Source: Desulfuromonas soudanensis
GTDB taxonomy: Bacteria; Desulfobacterota; Desulfuromonadia; Desulfuromonadales; WTL
Direction of reading: 5' to 3'
Length of the DNA: 64,000 nucleotides
Assembly: GCF_001278055.1 (NCBI RefSeq)
Contig: NZ_CP010802.1
Location: forward strand, 3,782,001-3,846,000
The notes beneath the pieces were generated by a model. That model worked only from the letters and a program-made list of their open reading frames with translations, did no database searches and was not told the origin of the DNA. Numbering within the stretch: the first letter of the stretch is position 1; every line of letters starts with the position of its first letter. Below, one piece after another: positions 53,213-61,644 of the stretch. Made by a program: the position numbers and the translations under genes.

Positions 53213-54892
53213 ATGCAGAAAACCCGAGTGATCGTCGCCGCCTGGCTCCTCCTCCTCATCCCGACCCTCCTCATCGGCCTCGGCTCGCTGCGCCTCCTCC
53301 GCCACGAGGGGGAGCGCCTCGCCGGCAGCGCCCGTGCCGCCGCCGAAGAACGGGCCCGAGGGGTGGTCGAATCGATGGAGCTCTCCGTCACCGAGGTGCG
53401 GGAGGGGCTCCTCGACACCCTGCGCGCCCTCCCCGCCGAAGGGCTCGCCGGGCGGCTCGAAGCCTGGAAGGACGAGAATCCCCTCATCCGCAACGTCTTC
53501 GTCTGGGCTCCCGGGGAGGGGATCGTCTTCCCGCCGCCGACGAGCCCCGGCAACGCCGAGGAAGCCTCTTTTCTGCGCCGCTACGACGACCTCTTCTCCG
53601 GCGGCGTTCCCTGGCAGCCCCCCCTCCTCGAGCAGACGGCGGCGGCCCAGAAGGCTGCGGAAAATCTCTACAGCGAGCGCCGGGCGCTCCGCGACCTCGC
53701 CCTGCTGCGCCCCGCCGCCCCCGCCTCGTCCTCCTCCCCGGCGTCCCTGGCCGCACCGACGCCGAAACCGGAAAAAACAGGGGGCTGGCTCCCCTGGTTT
53801 TCCGGCAACCGCATCTCCCTCCTCGGCTGGATCGAGGAGAGCCCGGGGGGGAGGCGCTATGGCGTCGAGGTGGAGATGATGGCCCTCCTCTCCCGCCTCG
53901 TTTCCGCCCTCCCCCCGACGCCGCCGGCCGGGGAGACCTACGCTCTTCTCGACGACACCGGGGGGGTCTTCCAGCAGAGCGGCCCGGGGATCATCGACGG
54001 CAGCACGCAGCCCCTGGCCGCCGTCGCCGCCGGGAGCGCCCTCCCCCACTGGCAGCTGGCCGTCTACCGCGACGGGGAGGGAGGGGGCGCAGGAGGGAGC
54101 TTCTTCCTCCTCTCCGCCCTCCTCGTCGGCGCCTTCGTCGCCGCCATCATCTTCGGCGGCTCCCTCCTCCTCTGGCAGGCCTGGCGGCACCAGCGCAACG
54201 CCCGGATGAAGACCTCCTTCGTCGCCAACGTCTCCCACGAGCTCAGGACCCCCCTGACGACCATCCGCATGTACGCCGAGCTCCTCGGCGAAGGGACCAT
54301 CCGCAGCCAGGAGAAGCGCCGCCACTATCTGCAGGTGATCATCGGCGAAAGCGCCCGCCTCTCCCGGCTGGTCGCCAACGTCCTCGAATTCAGCCGCCTC
54401 GAACAGGGCCGCAAGCGCTACCTCCCCGAGGATCTCGACCTTCCCGCCCATCTCCACGGCATTCTCGACACCCAGCAGATGCGCCTCGCCGAAGCCGGGA
54501 TGACCCTTCTCCGGCACATCCCGCCACCGCCGCTGACCGTAAAGATCGACCGCGACGCTCTCGAGCAGGTCCTTCTCAACCTCATCGACAATGCCATCAA
54601 ATACGCCGCCGACGGCAAGGTCCTCGTGGTCGAACTCTCCGCCGCAAAGGACGGCTGCCGCATCCGCATCGCCGACTCCGGCCCCGGCATCCCCACGGCG
54701 CAGCGAAAGCGGATCTTCGACAAGTTCCACCGCGTCGATGACTCCCTCACCGCCCGCCAGCCCGGCAGCGGTCTGGGGCTGAGCATCGCCCGGCAGCTTC
54801 TCCTCGACCAGGGGGGGGAGCTCATGTGCTGCGCCGCCGAAATCGGCGCCTGCTTCGAAATCACCCTCCCCTCACCCGGAGCACTCGTATGA
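53213..54892 (+). CDS. Sensor histidine kinase (orthodox, membrane-bound)
   Basis: The 559-residue kinase has a first transmembrane helix (about 5-27), a periplasmic sensor of about 260 residues rich in Ala, Pro and Ser, and a second helix (about 295-320). HisKA (FVANVSHELRTPLTTIRMYA) and HATPase_c (LIDNAIKYAADGKVLVVEL; ADSGPGIPTAQRKRIF; GSGLGLSIARQL) domains follow. The sensor contains no heme or PAS motif. ATG 53213 follows AAGGGATG. It overlaps its response regulator by ATGA. Confidence 0.92.
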   Translation: MQKTRVIVAAWLLLLIPTLLIGLGSLRLLRHEGERLAGSARAAAEERARGVVESMELSVTEVREGLLDTLRALPAEGLAGRLEAWKDENPLIRNVFVWAPGEGIVFPPPTSPGNAEEASFLRRYDDLFSGGVPWQPPLLEQTAAAQKAAENLYSERRALRDLALLRPAAPASSSSPASLAAPTPKPEKTGGWLPWFSGNRISLLGWIEESPGGRRYGVEVEMMALLSRLVSALPPTPPAGETYALLDDTGGVFQQSGPGIIDGSTQPLAAVAAGSALPHWQLAVYRDGEGGGAGGSFFLLSALLVGAFVAAIIFGGSLLLWQAWRHQRNARMKTSFVANVSHELRTPLTTIRMYAELLGEGTIRSQEKRRHYLQVIIGESARLSRLVANVLEFSRLEQGRKRYLPEDLDLPAHLHGILDTQQMRLAEAGMTLLRHIPPPPLTVKIDRDALEQVLLNLIDNAIKYAADGKVLVVELSAAKDGCRIRIADSGPGIPTAQRKRIFDKFHRVDDSLTARQPGSGLGLSIARQLLLDQGGELMCCAAEIGACFEITLPSPGALV

Positions 54893-55590
54893 AGTCGATC
54901 ACCATCCTCATCGCCGAAGACGATGCCCACCTGCGCCTGGGACTGATCGACACCCTCGAGGCCGAAGGGTACCGCGTTCTCACCGCCGTCGACGGTGCCG
55001 AAGCCATCGAGGTCTACTTCGCCGAGCGCCCCGACCTCCTCCTTCTCGACGTTATGATGCCACAGAAAAACGGCTTCGAGGTCTGCCGCGCCATCCGCAA
55101 GGCCGAAGGCCGCGTGCCGATCATCATGCTCACCGCCAAGGGAGAGGAAATCGACAAGGTCCTCGGCCTTGAACTCGGCGCCGACGACTACGTCACCAAA
55201 CCCTTCGGCCTCCACGAGTTGCGGGCCCGGATCTCTGCCGTCCTGCGCCGCGCCGCGCCGGTCGACGCCGATTCCGTCCCGCAGCTCCCGGAAATTCTCC
55301 ATGTCGGCGCCGCCGAAATCGACCGCAAGGGCTATCAGGGGCGACGGGGGGACTTCCGCTTCAGCCTTACCGCCCGGGAGATGCAGCTCCTCGAAACCTT
55401 CTTCGCCCGCCCCGGCGAAGTCCTCAGCCGCAACCGGCTGCTCAACCTGGTCTGGGGGATCGACTACTTCGGCACCACCCGCACCCTCGATCAGCACGTC
55501 GCCCAGCTGCGCAAGAAGATCGAGTGCGACCCGCAGGCGCCGACGGTGATCGTCACCGTCCACGGGGTCGGCTATCGTTTCGAAGGATGA
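54889..55590 (+). CDS. OmpR-family response regulator
   Basis: The 233-residue protein has a receiver domain (IAEDDAHL, phospho-Asp in LLLLDVMMPQKNGFEV, Lys in YVTKPFGLHE) and a winged-helix domain ending TVHGVGYRFEG. Translation is coupled to the kinase through ATGA. A GEMM-type riboswitch begins about 60 bp after its stop, so the downstream DUF1579 gene is controlled separately. Confidence 0.93.
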   Translation: MKSITILIAEDDAHLRLGLIDTLEAEGYRVLTAVDGAEAIEVYFAERPDLLLLDVMMPQKNGFEVCRAIRKAEGRVPIIMLTAKGEEIDKVLGLELGADDYVTKPFGLHELRARISAVLRRAAPVDADSVPQLPEILHVGAAEIDRKGYQGRRGDFRFSLTAREMQLLETFFARPGEVLSRNRLLNLVWGIDYFGTTRTLDQHVAQLRKKIECDPQAPTVIVTVHGVGYRFEG

Positions 55591-55650
55591 GGGAAAGGGG
55601 TCTTGACGGGGCCAAAATACGGGATAGAGTGAAATCGCAAGAGAAGGGTT

Positions 55651-55775
55651 AATCCCGAAAACGCCAAACCTGCCGTGAGGCCGGGACGGAAAGCGACGGA
55701 TCTCCGAAGGGAGAAGATGGCCGAGCTGCCGAAGGATTTTATATCCTTGCCGGGCACTTCGGCCTTTTGTTTTTT
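55651..55775 (+). ncRNA. GEMM-I (cyclic dinucleotide) riboswitch with intrinsic terminator
   Basis: The aptamer (55651-55735) shows the GEMM pattern: CCAAACC leading into a helix capped by a GTGA tetraloop, GGGACGGAAAGCGACGG (consensus GGGACGCAAAGCCACGG), a second hairpin, and GGCCGAGCTGCCGAAGG. The terminator uses GCCGAAG (55728-55734) with CTTCGGC (55757-55763) followed by TTTTGTTTTTT. AAGGAT/ATCCTT (55732-55748) forms the alternative. The 5' junction reads GCCAAACC, not the usual GGCAAACC, so I cannot say whether the ligand is c-di-GMP or cGAMP. Confidence 0.75.
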
Positions 55776-55879
55776 CGGGGAAGCATTTCGTCATGATCCA
55801 GGACAAAACGGCTCGATCCCCGCAAAGACGCCGTCACCTTCCTCGACCTTCTGCCGTCAGGATTGAAGGAGAAAAGGCA

Positions 55880-56398
55880 ATGAAAAGACAAAGAGACAAG
55901 GAAGGCGAGGAATCGCCGCAGGGTCCGGCGATGCCGCAGAAGGAGCACCTGTGGCTGCACAAATTCCTCGGCGAGTGGACCTTTGAAGGGACCGCGACGA
56001 TGGAACCGGACCAGGCGCCGGTGGAATTCCGGGGGAGCGAAAAGGTGCGTTCGCTGGGTGAGATCTGGATTCTCGCCGAAGGAGAGGGCGAAATGCCCGG
56101 GTGCGGGACGGCGACGACGCTGATGACCCTCGGCTACGACCCCCAGAAAAATCGTTTTTTGGGGACCTGGGTCGGTTCGATGATGACCCACCTGTGGGTG
56201 TATGACGGCACCCTCGACGCCGGCGGCACGGTCCTGACCCTGAATACCCTGGGCCCCGATCAGGAAGGAAAATTGATCAAGTTCAAGGATGTTATCGAGT
56301 TCAAAAGCGCCGACCACCGGGTGCTGACTTCGCACCTGCTCGGCGGCGACGGGGCGTGGTTCGGCTTCATGACAGCGAACTATCGCCGCCGGAAGTAA
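55880..56398 (+). CDS. DUF1579 family protein
   Basis: The 172-residue soluble protein has a charged N-terminus (MKRQRDKEGEE) and the DUF1579 beta-barrel-like core: HKFLGEWTFEGTA, GTATTLMTLGYDPQKNRFLG, MMTHLWVYDG. No signal peptide is present. AAGGAG lies upstream of ATG 55880. It is the only gene directly behind the GEMM riboswitch, so its product is probably needed under particular cyclic dinucleotide levels. Its biochemical activity is unknown. Confidence 0.88.
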   Translation: MKRQRDKEGEESPQGPAMPQKEHLWLHKFLGEWTFEGTATMEPDQAPVEFRGSEKVRSLGEIWILAEGEGEMPGCGTATTLMTLGYDPQKNRFLGTWVGSMMTHLWVYDGTLDAGGTVLTLNTLGPDQEGKLIKFKDVIEFKSADHRVLTSHLLGGDGAWFGFMTANYRRRK

Positions 56399-56440
56399 CC
56401 CGCCGACCCCGGTCGATTCCGGGAGAGGGACTTTTTGCCT

Positions 56441-57397
56441 ATGAACAGGAGTTTCCGGCCGCCCGCCAGGGGCCGCTCGCCGATACCGACAAGGATCATC
56501 CGAAAAGGTCTCATTCTTTCGGGTCTCGCCCTGCTTCTGGCGGTCCTGGCCGCCGGAGCGGTCGCGGGGCCCGAGAGTCCAGCCCCGATGACGAGCGGCT
56601 ACGCGCCGGTCAACGGCCTGCGCATCTATTACGAAATTCACGGCCCGGAAGACTCCCGCCAGGTGCCGCTGCTCCTGCTGCACGGCGGCGGCTCGACCAT
56701 CGACACCTCCTTCGGCGAGATGCTGCCGCTTCTGGCGGCGCGAAGGCAGGTGATCGCCTTCGAACAGCAGGGGCACGGCCGCACCGCCGACATCCCCGGC
56801 CGTCCCTTCACCTTCGCCCAGTCGGCAGCGGACGCCGTCGCCCTCCTCCGGTACCTCAAAATCGCCACGGCCGACCTCTTCGCCTACAGCAACGGCGGCC
56901 ACATCGCCCTGCAGATCGCCCTCGACCATCCGGAGGCTGTGCGCAAACTAATCATCGAGTCGGCCATGTCCGACCGGCAGGGGACCGACCCCGCCTTCTG
57001 GGAGTCGTTCCAGGGGGCGAAACTCGAGGAGATGCCGGCGGAGTTGCGGGCCGCCTACCTCGCAACGGCCCCCCGCCCGGAGGACCTCCCCGCCTTCTTC
57101 GCCAAGAGCGTGCAGAGGATGGTCGATTTCAGGGGCTGGACCGCGGCGGAGATCTCTTCGATCGCCGCGCCGACCCTGGTCGTGATCGGCGACCACGACA
57201 TCGTCCGCCCCGAGCACGCCGTGGCGCTGTTCCGACTCCTCCCCGACGCCCGCCTCGCCATCCTGCCGGGGACCGATCACATGACGGTCGTCAAACGCTC
57301 CGCCTGGCTGCTGCCGATGATCGATGAATTTCTCGACACACCGATGCCCCAGGGTCCGGGCAGGGCTCCGGAGGAACCGCCGAAGCTGCCAAGGTGA
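56441..57397 (+). CDS. Alpha/beta hydrolase
   Basis: The 318-residue protein has an N-terminal transmembrane or signal anchor (ILSGLALLLAVLAAGAVAG) and an alpha/beta-hydrolase fold. The oxyanion region is LLLLHGGGSTIDTSFGEM, the nucleophile elbow AYSNGGHIALQIAL (Ser), and probable Asp and His lie in VVIGDHDIV and PGTDHMTVV. The substrate is unknown; the anchor suggests periplasmic action. A TTG at 56435 has better Shine-Dalgarno spacing (GAGAGGG) and is an alternative start. The gene may be co-transcribed with the DUF1579 gene. Confidence 0.88.
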   Translation: MNRSFRPPARGRSPIPTRIIRKGLILSGLALLLAVLAAGAVAGPESPAPMTSGYAPVNGLRIYYEIHGPEDSRQVPLLLLHGGGSTIDTSFGEMLPLLAARRQVIAFEQQGHGRTADIPGRPFTFAQSAADAVALLRYLKIATADLFAYSNGGHIALQIALDHPEAVRKLIIESAMSDRQGTDPAFWESFQGAKLEEMPAELRAAYLATAPRPEDLPAFFAKSVQRMVDFRGWTAAEISSIAAPTLVVIGDHDIVRPEHAVALFRLLPDARLAILPGTDHMTVVKRSAWLLPMIDEFLDTPMPQGPGRAPEEPPKLPR

Positions 57398-57427
57398 AGA
57401 GACGACAACCCGAAGGAGGAGTCCGGC

Positions 57428-57760
57428 ATGAACGTCGAAGCCTACCTTCTCTTTGTCCTACTCGCCGAGGGAGTGAAGTGCAGAGCAACAATCCCCCCCT
57501 GTGGCAAAGAAGTTCTACCTCAACCTCTTCGACTGGAAACTCGAGAACGCACCAGTAATGGAATACACGATGATCGACGGCGGCGGGATAATGAGAAATC
57601 CCCTGCCGGAGGTCCATTCCTTCTGGCTCCCCTACGTCCTCGCCCCGGCAATTTTCGGCGAGCTGATACGGGATGGGGAGGGAAGACGAAGAGGGTGATT
57701 CAGGCGCTGCTGACGATGGGGAAGCCGGACATCGAGGGGCGCAAGTGGGCGGATGAAGAG
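57428..57760 (+). pseudogene. Decayed VOC/PhnB-like gene remnants
   Basis: Two frames carry broken pieces of glyoxalase-superfamily proteins. 57501-57650 reads KKFYLNLFDWKLENAPVMEY and MIDGGGIMRNPLPEV (the middle of a VOC domain), and 57692-57760 reads KRVIQALLTMGKPDIE, the typical C-terminus of PhnB-like proteins. They are out of frame with each other and with the upstream start at 57428. GGAGG precedes that start, so an intact gene once stood here. Confidence 0.65.
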
Positions 57761-57924
57761 CGGAGGATTGCAATCCGGAATCTGGTCCGGGCGGGACCGA
57801 AACAAGTCGGCCTGATCCTTTTGCTGGGCTTCTTTGGTTACCTGAAATCACCAGATTTTGAAGTGCTGGCGTTAAAATCAGCTTAGGTTTTCCAAAATGC
57901 GTTGTCAAATTGATGACTTGAACT

Positions 57925-57981
57925 GTTTAGCATGAGGCCCCCCTTCAAAATCGTTGAATTCAGCCTTAGAAACTGCTAAAC
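57925..57981. repeat. Short inverted repeat at the composition boundary
   Basis: GTTTAGCA (57925-57932) and TGCTAAAC (57974-57981) flank 41 bases, just before the first AT-rich gene. It could mark the edge of acquired DNA. It does not fit the integron attC consensus. Confidence 0.4.
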
Positions 57982-57987
57982 AACAAT

Positions 57988-58407
57988 ATGCTGAATTTTT
58001 TGGATTTTTCAACCGAGGGCACGTTTACCATTCATATCGGATATGGTGATAACAACCCATTCCCTGTTAGGTTTTATGTGAATTACAAACGGGAAACAAT
58101 AATTGGATCTACTGCATTTATTGCTGTAATTCTAGGCTTTGCATTTACTGGTGGCCTGAATGCATTGCTTTATTTCTTTTGTCTGACCATTATAACGCTT
58201 TGGTCGTGGTGGATTTATACAGTTAAAACTAATAGTAAAGTCATTTTTTATTGGGTAAAAGTTCCAGCGAATATTTTTCTAAATCCACTTTTGCTTATAC
58301 TTTTGCTAGGCTCTTGGTCTCAAAATAATTTTAAGGCTAAAAACATTGGAAAATACGGAGCATATGATTCAGAAAAAAAAACCAACACTAGGGTGAACAC
58401 GGGCTAA
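57988..58407 (+). CDS. Orphan membrane protein, AT-rich
   Basis: The 139-residue protein has a short soluble N-terminus (FTIHIGYGDNNPFPVRFY), two or three transmembrane helices (about 38-75 and 90-108), and a polar tail. The codon and base usage is far more AT-rich than the genes before 57.4 kb, which suggests transfer. No family is recognised and no clear ribosome site precedes ATG 57988, so the start is tentative. It is followed, 48 bp later, by another membrane protein. Confidence 0.6.
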   Translation: MLNFLDFSTEGTFTIHIGYGDNNPFPVRFYVNYKRETIIGSTAFIAVILGFAFTGGLNALLYFFCLTIITLWSWWIYTVKTNSKVIFYWVKVPANIFLNPLLLILLLGSWSQNNFKAKNIGKYGAYDSEKKTNTRVNTG

Positions 58408-58455
58408 AAAACAGGGGTGCTTCCCGAATAGGCCGCTACTAAAGAATGAAATAAA

Positions 58456-59064
58456 ATGGCAGAGTTCAAAAAATTCCCCAAAGGTGAAATAAGAAAGAAC
58501 GGCAACTTCTATGGATGGGCAATTGTTTTTGCCTTCTTCGGAGTCTGGGGAATCGATGCCATTTTATCTCGAGAACTCGCTGGCCGGCACGGAACGATTT
58601 CTCTCGAAGGGAAAGCCGCAGTAGTTGCTGGAATAGCCTTCTTGGCCTATGCGGCCTATGCCCTTTTTCACATGTTCATCAGGCTTGAAAAAGAAGAGCT
58701 TAAAATTGAAGGCGCTCACGAACTCGAAAATTTTGAAGAAGAAATTTTTAGTTATAAAACCAAATTTGAAATCGCGCACTCATGTGCCCCAAACGGGCGA
58801 TCTTGCGTTCCTACTTTTTACTATATTTTGGAAATCGACCTAAATAAACTCCTAAACTTCAATATAAACATCAAGCAGCGTGACAAAGTAGAATACATAC
58901 TTTGGAAAATTGGTTTAACACGCATCTTCGACGGTTTGACAAATAACTACTACTTTGACTCACGCTATCGCGTTAAAAGTTCGGACAGAAACGAATTTAA
59001 AAGAATCTTTAATATTGACATTATCCACCTCCTTGAAGAGTTCGACAGAGATTATTTGAGGTAA
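58456..59064 (+). CDS. Orphan protein with two transmembrane helices and cytoplasmic domain
   Basis: The 202-residue protein has helix 1 about residues 18-38 and helix 2 about 55-75. A cytoplasmic domain of about 125 residues follows, including EELKIEGAHELENFEEEIFS and a Cys-containing stretch (AHSCAPNGRSCVPTFYYI). It is AT-rich like its neighbour. No known family is recognised. It ends 11 bp before the terminal repeat of an IS3-family element, so its C-terminus could have been shortened by that insertion, although the stop codon precedes the repeat. Confidence 0.65.
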   Translation: MAEFKKFPKGEIRKNGNFYGWAIVFAFFGVWGIDAILSRELAGRHGTISLEGKAAVVAGIAFLAYAAYALFHMFIRLEKEELKIEGAHELENFEEEIFSYKTKFEIAHSCAPNGRSCVPTFYYILEIDLNKLLNFNINIKQRDKVEYILWKIGLTRIFDGLTNNYYFDSRYRVKSSDRNEFKRIFNIDIIHLLEEFDRDYLR

Positions 59065-59117
59065 GTTGAAAAAATCGGACACCAATGTTAAGAAATCTAT
59101 CTTACGGAGGTGTCAAC

Positions 59118-59438
59118 ATGACAAGAGGTTCTAATGGCCGCTACTCGAAGGAATTTCGCATTGAGGCCGTAAAAATGGTGGTTGAAGGAGGTGTCGCTGT
59201 CTATGAGGCATCGCGCCAGTTATCCCTGCCGAAATCCACCCTTGAGAATTGGGTAAGGGCGTTCAAGGCCGGAAAGCTCAGCAATATCGGTGGCAAAGGC
59301 CAACAGCGCCCGCTGACCGAAGTCGAGCTGGAACTTGACAGGGTTAAACGAGAACTGGCCCAGGTCAAGCAGGAGCGCGACATCCTAAAAAAAGCCGCCG
59401 CGTACTTTGCCAAGGAGTCGCTGCCCGGTACGCGGTAA
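59118..59438 (+). CDS. IS3-family transposase OrfA
   Basis: The 106-residue protein has a helix-turn-helix domain (YSKEFRIEAVKMVVEGGVAV, SLPKSTLENWVRAFK) and a leucine-zipper-like C-terminal helix (VELELDRVKRELAQVKQERD). GGAGGTGTC precedes ATG 59118. A run of seven A followed by G at 59387-59394 is the expected -1 slippage site for making the OrfAB fusion transposase. Confidence 0.92.
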   Translation: MTRGSNGRYSKEFRIEAVKMVVEGGVAVYEASRQLSLPKSTLENWVRAFKAGKLSNIGGKGQQRPLTEVELELDRVKRELAQVKQERDILKKAAAYFAKESLPGTR

Positions 59439-60298
59439 TAAATCAACTTCGACCTGAGTTCTCTGTCCCTCTGCTCTGCCAGAGCCTGGAGGTTTCACCC
59501 AGTGGTTATTACACCTGGCTGAAGCGCCCGGACTCACCCCGGCAGAAGGAGGAGGCACGGCTCGCAATCGAAATCAAGGCGGCTCACAAAAGAAACCGGG
59601 AAACCTACGGTCCCGAACGATTACAAACCGATCTCGCCGAGCATGGCGTTCAGGTCGGGGTCCATCGGATCAAGCGAATCCGCAAGAAACAGGGGATTCG
59701 CTGCAAGCAGGTGAAGAAGTTCAAGGCGACAACAAACTCCAACCATTCACTGCCTGTCGCCGAGAACCTTCTGGACCAAAACTTTGCAGTCGAAGCCCCC
59801 AACCAGGTCTGGGTAACTGACATTACTTACATCCCCACCGCCGAAGGCTGGCTGTATCTCGCAGGGCATAAAGACCTCTTCACCGGAGAGGTCGTGGGAT
59901 ATGCGATGGGCGAAAGAATGACGAAGAATCTGGTGAGTCAATCCCTTTTCCGTGCCGTGTCAGTCAAGCGCCCGGCCACCGGGTTAATCCATCATTCGGA
60001 CCGGGGCAGCCAGTATTGCGCCTTGGAGTTCCAGCAACTACTGAAGCAGTTCAAGATGCGGACTTCGATGAGCCGCAGAGGCAACTGCTACGACAACGCC
60101 CCCATCGAGAGCTTTTGGGGGACACTGAAAAACGAATTGGTCCACCATCGTCGTTACGCCACCCGGTGGGAAGCGATGCGAGAAATCACGGAGTACATCG
60201 AAATTTTCTACAATCGCCAAAGGCGCCAGAAACGGCTGGGTTACCTGTCGCCTGCTGCCTACGAACAGGAATATTATAGAGAGCTAAGAGTAGCATAG
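59390..60298 (+). CDS. IS3-family transposase OrfB (produced by -1 frameshift)
   Basis: The open frame runs from the A7G slip site and encodes about 302 residues. It has an HTH_21 region (SGYYTWLKRPDSPRQKEEAR) and the rve integrase core with the DDE triad: WVTDITYIPT, IHHSDRGSQYC and NAPIESFWGTLKNEL. The catalytic residues are intact. Independent internal starts exist (for example 59711) but would lose part of the N-terminal domain. Confidence 0.88.
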   Translation, partial: KSRRVLCQGVAARYAVINQLRPEFSVPLLCQSLEVSPSGYYTWLKRPDSPRQKEEARLAIEIKAAHKRNRETYGPERLQTDLAEHGVQVGVHRIKRIRKKQGIRCKQVKKFKATTNSNHSLPVAENLLDQNFAVEAPNQVWVTDITYIPTAEGWLYLAGHKDLFTGEVVGYAMGERMTKNLVSQSLFRAVSVKRPATGLIHHSDRGSQYCALEFQQLLKQFKMRTSMSRRGNCYDNAPIESFWGTLKNELVHHRRYATRWEAMREITEYIEIFYNRQRRQKRLGYLSPAAYEQEYYRELRVA

Positions 60299-60535
60299 GA
60301 ACTTTGGTGTCCGCTATTGACGACCGACCTCAGTTCGATCACCGCCGCTCCCGCGGACATTTTGTTGAGGGGCTTCTGGTGGAAAAGCAAAACCGGGAAA
60401 AACAAGGACGAATCCTCGATCGCAGTTGCCGTGGATTCTCTCTTTGCTCCTGAGGTGTCCCCGGAATTCCAGGATGAGAATGAAATTCGTAGATACATTT
60501 GAAAAACACCAAAAATAACTTAAGGGGTCGCTTAA

Positions 60536-60584
60536 GGGGTCGTGTCTACACTTTTCACAAAATGAAATGTGTAGACACGACCCC
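60536..60584. repeat. Perfect 16-bp inverted repeat (hairpin)
   Basis: GGGGTCGTGTCTACAC (60536-60551) is the exact complement of 60569-60584, with a 17-base loop. It is a REP/MITE-like unit. Confidence 0.8.
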
Positions 60585-60615
60585 CATAGGTCCAACTTCT
60601 TATTGCGGGGCAGAT

Positions 60616-60789
60616 TCACATTGCAAGTGCACCACTTTGGGCTTCCGCGAAAACTTCCTGTGGAGTCCGGTAGCCAAGGCACTTTCTTGGCCTGTTGTTG
60701 AGCCGATCTACCGCCTTTTGCAAAGCCGTTGCTGATATGCGTTTAAAATTAGTTCCCTTGGGGAAGTAGAAGCGTAGCAATCCATTGGT
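60616..60789 (-). pseudogene. IS30-family transposase, C-terminal fragment
   Basis: On the minus strand one frame reads TNGLLRFYFPKGTNFKRIS, then VDRLNNRPRKCLGYRTPQEV and a natural stop at 60616. This is the conserved end of IS30-family transposases. The catalytic domain is missing: sequence identity ends at 60789, where a different transposase remnant begins. Confidence 0.85.
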
Positions 60790-60800
60790 ACGGGGAAAAA

Positions 60801-60869
60801 GAGAAGGTCGACGGCCAGTGGAAGTTGATGACGATGCTTCACAACATCTTCAAGATTCATCGCTACGGA
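60801..60869 (+). pseudogene. DDE transposase C-terminal fragment of another family
   Basis: The frame reads EKVDGQWKLMTMLHNIFKIH and ends RYG, resembling the last conserved helix of IS1182/IS4-like transposases. It is a short remnant joined directly to the IS30 fragment in opposite orientation. Confidence 0.5.
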
Positions 60870-61136
60870 TGGGCGGTATGGTGGAAGGAAAAAGCAGGAA
60901 AAGGACCTTGGGATGGCCGAAAAGGGTCTTTTTTTGGACAAAGTAGGCAGAAGGATGATTCAGTAAAGTTAAATGTTGCCAGCTCGGATTTGCGCCTGAA
61001 GGTTTCAAAAATTCGTGACCAGGGATAATTCGGCCCCTGTGATGATGCTTTTTCTACAGACTCGTTAGAGACAAGAAGAGAAAGAAATGGAATTAAACAT
61101 AACAGCAAAGTGGGTTTTGGGAATTATTGCAGGGTT

Positions 61137-61190
61137 CCGGGGACACCTCACTTAATTGAGACATCCATGAATTAAGTGAGGTGTCCCCGG
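61137..61190. repeat. Perfect 21-bp inverted repeat (hairpin)
   Basis: The arms at 61137-61157 and 61170-61190 are exact complements (core GGGGACACCTCACTTAATT) with a 12-base loop. It resembles dispersed REP-type hairpins and lies 42 bp before the disrupted gene. Confidence 0.85.
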
Positions 61191-61644
61191 AATTCTAACC
61201 CTACACCCTCATTAGATTTTGAAATGGAAACATGATGGAATTTTTTGAAAAATATCCTGGAATTGCTATTACCATAATCACCCTAATCGGTGCTTGTATT
61301 GGGTATGTTTATCGTGCAAGGAAAGAAAAGAAAGAAAATTTAAACATTTCTTTATACCTATTACTGGAAATTTGGCACAGACTTTCGGTCCTTGCAAAAT
61401 TTAACTTTGATCCAGAATTTGATGAAGTAATTAATGAACTTACAAATCAACTCCCCGAAGCTAAACTCGACGAAGACCAAAAAAATGAAATAAAGAGATA
61501 CTTCACGCCGATATTAATTGAAAAATCTCACAAAACTGCACTCAGCGACTTCGGTACTTATACCGATGCATTTGACTCGGCAGTATTGAAATTATCGAAA
61601 GATTTACCTTTTTTCGCATACAGAATAAATTCAACAAGTCGCAT

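Larger units (their letters stand above)
59076..60313 (+). mobile_element. IS3-family insertion sequence
   Basis: Inverted repeats CGGACACCAATGTT (59076-59089) and AACTTTGGTGTCCG (60300-60313) differ at one position. They enclose orfA and orfB in the -1 frame relation typical of the family. The element is 1.24 kb. A clear target duplication is not seen; the outer bases are ambiguous. Confidence 0.85.
60314..61231. other. Mobile-element graveyard without intact genes
   Basis: Between the IS3 element and the next gene lie an IS30 transposase fragment, a fragment of a second transposase, two perfect hairpins and a stray 19-bp copy of one hairpin end (TGAGGTGTCCCCGGAATTC at 60451-60469, repeated at 61177-61195). 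Frames of 60-120 codons on both strands here look random. I see no functional gene. Confidence 0.7.

Noticed and set aside
57925-57981. Integron attC site
   Set aside because: The repeat cores GTTTAGCA/TGCTAAAC do not fit the RYYYAAC/GTTRRRY consensus and no integrase of the integron type is present.
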